DNA of 64,000 nucleotides from an uncultured Clostridia bacterium (GTDB lineage: Bacteria > Bacillota > Clostridia > Christensenellales > CAG-138), in assembly GCA_944366945.1 (NCBI GenBank), contig CALVWJ010000013.1:1-64000 (forward strand). Reading direction: 5' to 3'. Below, one piece after another: positions 61,224-64,000 of the stretch (within the stretch, counting starts at the first letter, position 1; the number at the start of each line of letters is the position of its first letter). Below the pieces are notes generated by a model. That model searched no databases, was not told where the DNA came from, and saw nothing but the letters and a program-made list of their open reading frames with translations. A program made the translations under genes and the position numbers.

Positions 61224-62583
61224 GTGCGACTCGTTCCTAAGTGAAAAGCTTAGGTGCAAATTTGAAAGTGAGGTGAGACAGAATATTTGCAAACTAACAA
61301 TTCGATTGGTGGAATGATGGAGTAACGCCCTGAAACGCCAACCTTAATACTCCGACTGGCTCTGCTCAAAAAGCAGATGTTCAGAAGCTCGGTGAAGTCG
61401 GCAGAGAGCTACCGTCTTACAGTCATGAAAACAACTGTAACGAAAGCTGTCCAGAGGTGGATGGTGTAGCCTATATGCCGGAGGTCTACAAAGTATCTAT
61501 GGTGAGAATGACTGTAAAAGGTCTGACGAATCCTCGAATGTAAGGGTCTATAAGTAGGCTGTATAGAAATGTGCAGTTATCCAAACGGATAGTATGTGGG
61601 GAAAAGTAAGAATCGAAGATATGAAATTCCCTATGCCGTAACAGGCGGTATCAAGCATACAGGCTCAGAGAGGACACCTACGGGTATATGTACAGATAGA
61701 ATTGTTGGAACGAGGAAAGCAGAAAGGCTAACCAAAGGTTAGTTAGCGCAGGAAATCATAACTGCGTGAGTTTTCTGTGAGAGCGATGGCACGACCGTTG
61801 ATGTTCCTGTAATGGGAACGGAGGAACAGCCATTAGCCGTTTATGATTTTCAAATAATAACAAAGTAAACATTCACAGCTTCGAGTATGACAAAGAAAAT
61901 CAAATCCGAAAGGAGGAGATGCCTGTGACAACTACGAAGCAGAAAAAGAACTCAAAAATACGCCATTTGGAGTATTATGACTTGCAAAATATGTTAAGCA
62001 CAAAAATCCAATGTGGAAGAAAAAATCGGTATGCAAATACACGCCAGAGGGCAGACGAGAAATTCATAAAAATCTTGGCATAGAGACCAGAACAATGCTT
62101 CTCCTTATGAGAGCAAAGGAAGTTGGTCGAAGTGTTGAGTATATGGACAACCGAATTTCTCTCTATGTGGCACAGTATGGGAAATGTGCAATTACAGGGC
62201 AAATACTGGAATTACACGAAATTCATTGTCACCACAAAAAGCCTGTCAGTCAAGGTGGAAACGATAGATACGAAAACTTGATTATTTTGCACAAGGATAT
62301 ACACCGATTGCTACACGCAACAAAAGAAGAAACAATCAAGGCTTACCTCTCACAACTACAGCTCACCTACAAACAGAAGACGAAGCTGAACAAGCTACGC
62401 CAACTGGCAAATATGCAAGCCATCTAATATTAAAATGAGTTTCTTTACTGCTCGAAAATTGTAAGTTTACTTTAGTTAATACCGAATCATAAACGGTGGA
62501 ACGCCGTGTGCGGTGAAAGTCGCACGCACGGTGTGGAGCGGGGGAAAATCCGAAGATAACTTCAAAGGATTACCTATCGCTAT
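61224..62583 (+). mobile_element. Group II intron with deleted reverse transcriptase
   Basis: The 5' end GTGCGAC matches the group II GUGYG consensus right after TTTCTTTG of the helicase exon. Domain V is seen as the stem GCCGTGTGCG with GTGAAAGT loop region and CGCACGCACGG (about 62503-62532), followed by a domain VI-like hairpin and an AT end at 62583. Joining 61223 to 62584 restores the helicase frame as DYFF-A-KTLDKVRPGG, which fixes the boundaries. Length 1360 bases. It encodes only the ends of the intron protein (see separate entry), so it cannot move by itself and would need help from another copy or splice unaided. Confidence 0.85.
61919..62427 (+). pseudogene. ltrA: Group II intron-encoded protein, internally deleted
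   Basis: The N-terminus (MPVTTTKQKKNSKIRHLEYY, DLQNM, from 61919) is the usual start of this protein, preceded by AGGAGG. After about 25 codons it jumps to the C-terminal part in another frame: NPMWKKKSVCKYTPEGRREI then YGKCAITGQILELHEIHCHH and NLIILHKDIHRLLHATKEE, which is the DNA-binding/HNH endonuclease tail (residues from 62011 on). The whole reverse transcriptase and most of the maturase domain is missing. The tail frame from 62011 is intact with an HNH motif, but has no good start of its own. Confidence 0.8.
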
Positions 62584-64000
62584 CCAAAACTCTGGACAAA
62601 GTGCGTCCCGGCGGCGTGGTGGCGTTCATTACCTCGTCGGGTACGATGGACAAAAAGAATCCTGCGGTTCGCAAGTACATTGCAGAACGGGCGGAGCTCC
62701 TGGGGGCAATCCGCCTGCCGAACAATGCCTTTCTTGCCAACGCGGGTACGGGCGTGGTCACCGACATTCTGTTTCTGCAAAAGCGCGACCGTCCCGTTGC
62801 TATCGAGCCTGCATGGGTACACCTTGGGAAAACGGAGCAGGGATACACCATCAACCAATATTTTGTTGATAATCCCGACATGGTGCTGGGTGAACTGACC
62901 GAGGAAAGCACGCAGTACGGCAAACAGGAATGTACTGTGAAACCTCTTGCCGGCGCAGAACTTTCCGACCAGCTTGCGGACGCCATTTCCAATATACATG
63001 GCAGCATCACGGAATACGACCGTGACCAGCAGGAAGAATTCGCCGAAGAAACGGAAGAAAGCATCCCCGCCGATCCGTCTGTGCGGAACTTTTCCTTTAC
63101 GCTTGTGGACGGCAATATCTATTACCGAGAAAACAGCCGCATGAAAAGGATAGAAATGTCGCTCACTGCCGAGAACCGTGTGAAAGGCATGATGGAGATC
63201 CGCGACTGTACAAGGCGCTTGATCGAATACCAGCTGGAAGGCTTTCCCGATGAATTGATAGAACGCGAACAGCAAAAATTAAACGCGCTATATGACGAGT
63301 ATACGAGCAAGTATGGGCTTCTTAACTCCCGCGCTAACAGGCTGGCTTTTTCAGACGACAGCAGCTATCCGCTGCTCTGTTCTCTCGAGGAACTGGACGA
63401 GTATGGCAATCTGAAGCGCAAAGCGGATATGTTTACAAAGCGCACGATCCGGCAGCAAAGCAGCATTACATCGGTCGATACGGCTTCGGAAGCACTTGCC
63501 CTGTCCATTGGTGAAAAGGCTAAAGTGGATATGGCATATATGATTGAGCTTACCGGAAAGACGGAAAAACAGCTTTTCGATGAGTTAAAAGGCATTATTT
63601 TCTTAAATCCCATGCATGGGTACGGCAATAACGAGCAGGAGAAATATCTGCCAGCAGATGAATACCTTTCGGGCAATGTCCGCGAAAAGCTGGAATGGGC
63701 AAAGCGCAGTATGGCGCTAAACCCAGAAGATTACACCGCCAATGTGGAAGCCCTTACAAGCGTGCAGCCGAAAGACCTTAGCGCCAGCGAGATCGACGTG
63801 CGGCTTGGCGCAACCTGGCTTCCCGTGGAGACGGTTCAGCAATTTATATTTAATCTCCTGTCTCCCTCTTATTACGCCAGAAACAAGATCAAAGTACATT
63901 ATTCCAAACCGACGGCAATCTGGAATATCGAGAACAAAAACGCCGACTACGAAAATGTCGCGGTCAATATCACCTATGCGACAAAACGGGTAAATGCCTA
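62584..64000 (+). CDS. Element helicase/N6-methylase fusion, exon 2 (partial)
   Basis: The continuation of the large element protein after the intron, open to the end of the window. It begins (A)KTLDKVRPGGVVAFITSSGT, the rest of the methylase domain after the NPPF-like motif, and continues NPAVRKYIAERAELLGAIRL and NAFLANAGTGVVTDILFLQK (helper region of the domain). Then a long helical segment follows (CTRRLIEYQLEGFPDELIER; LALSIGEKAKVDMAYMIELT). The SNF2-like helicase motifs expected further on lie outside the window. The frame is set by base 62586 and has no stop up to 64000. Confidence 0.82.

Noticed and set aside
1..64000. CRISPR array
   Set aside because: No regularly spaced direct repeats were seen anywhere in the window.

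Overview
The window looks like the chromosome of a strictly anaerobic, low-oxygen-tolerant Clostridia-type Firmicute, probably from the gut. The basis is the gene content: anaerobic (early cobalt insertion) cobalamin genes, [FeFe]-hydrogenase maturases, rubrerythrin, superoxide reductase and rubredoxin, plus Gram-positive style Shine-Dalgarno sites and Tn1549-like conjugative-element genes. No 16S gene or species marker is present, so a species cannot be named. The backbone is moderately GC-rich, and several inserted stretches are clearly more AT-rich.

Layout. 0-2.1 kb: the end of dnaX, a YbaB/EbfC nucleoid protein and recR, a classic replication/repair trio. 2.2-4.9 kb: an unknown exported protein, then a PII-like protein translationally coupled to a cation:proton antiporter. 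5.2-6.5 kb: glutamate dehydrogenase on the minus strand. 7.1-22.3 kb: one long operon behind a cobalamin riboswitch. It encodes a BtuFCD-type corrinoid importer followed by cbiA, F, G, H, a JET fusion, C, D, B, cobD and cbiP, so the cell can both import and build corrinoid under one switch. 23.2-25.0 kb: an ABC exporter. 25.5-26.3 kb: a frameshifted surface-type protein gene. 27.5-33.2 kb: an oxygen/sulfur stress region with superoxide reductase, a ferredoxin-rubrerythrin fusion, a double rubredoxin, a divergent CRP/FNR regulator, and a CoA-disulfide-reductase/rhodanese/thioredoxin operon. 33.9-38.3 kb: promoter, leader with intrinsic terminator, then hydE-hydG-hydF and a TM1266-type small regulator. 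38.7-40.0 kb: AT-rich Nudix and methyltransferase genes.

The right third is mobile DNA. From about 40.9 to 48.6 kb lie the remains of one conjugative element: a truncated HTH protein and mobC at the left and the C-terminal stump of a large serine recombinase at the right. They bracket an intact cargo of LysR, SDR, DUF3737, cyclophilin-like lipoprotein, flavin reductase, hydrolase and DHFR-like genes. From 49.33 kb to beyond the window a second, apparently tRNA-Leu-integrated element begins. It carries a DNA-binding (Xis-like) protein, ParA, ParB, a seven-repeat CnaB surface protein, a Fic toxin pseudogene with an intact antitoxin, an AT-rich HEPN-domain gene with its own promoter (candidate defence cargo), and the large helicase/methylase gene. 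That last gene contains an overlapping tnpV frame and is split by a group II intron whose reverse transcriptase has been deleted.

The most interesting signals are the HEPN cargo gene, the RT-less group II intron in an essential-looking element gene, the tnpV overlap, the broken Fic with preserved antitoxin, and the structured leader ahead of hydE. All functional statements are from reading motifs by eye; no searches were run.
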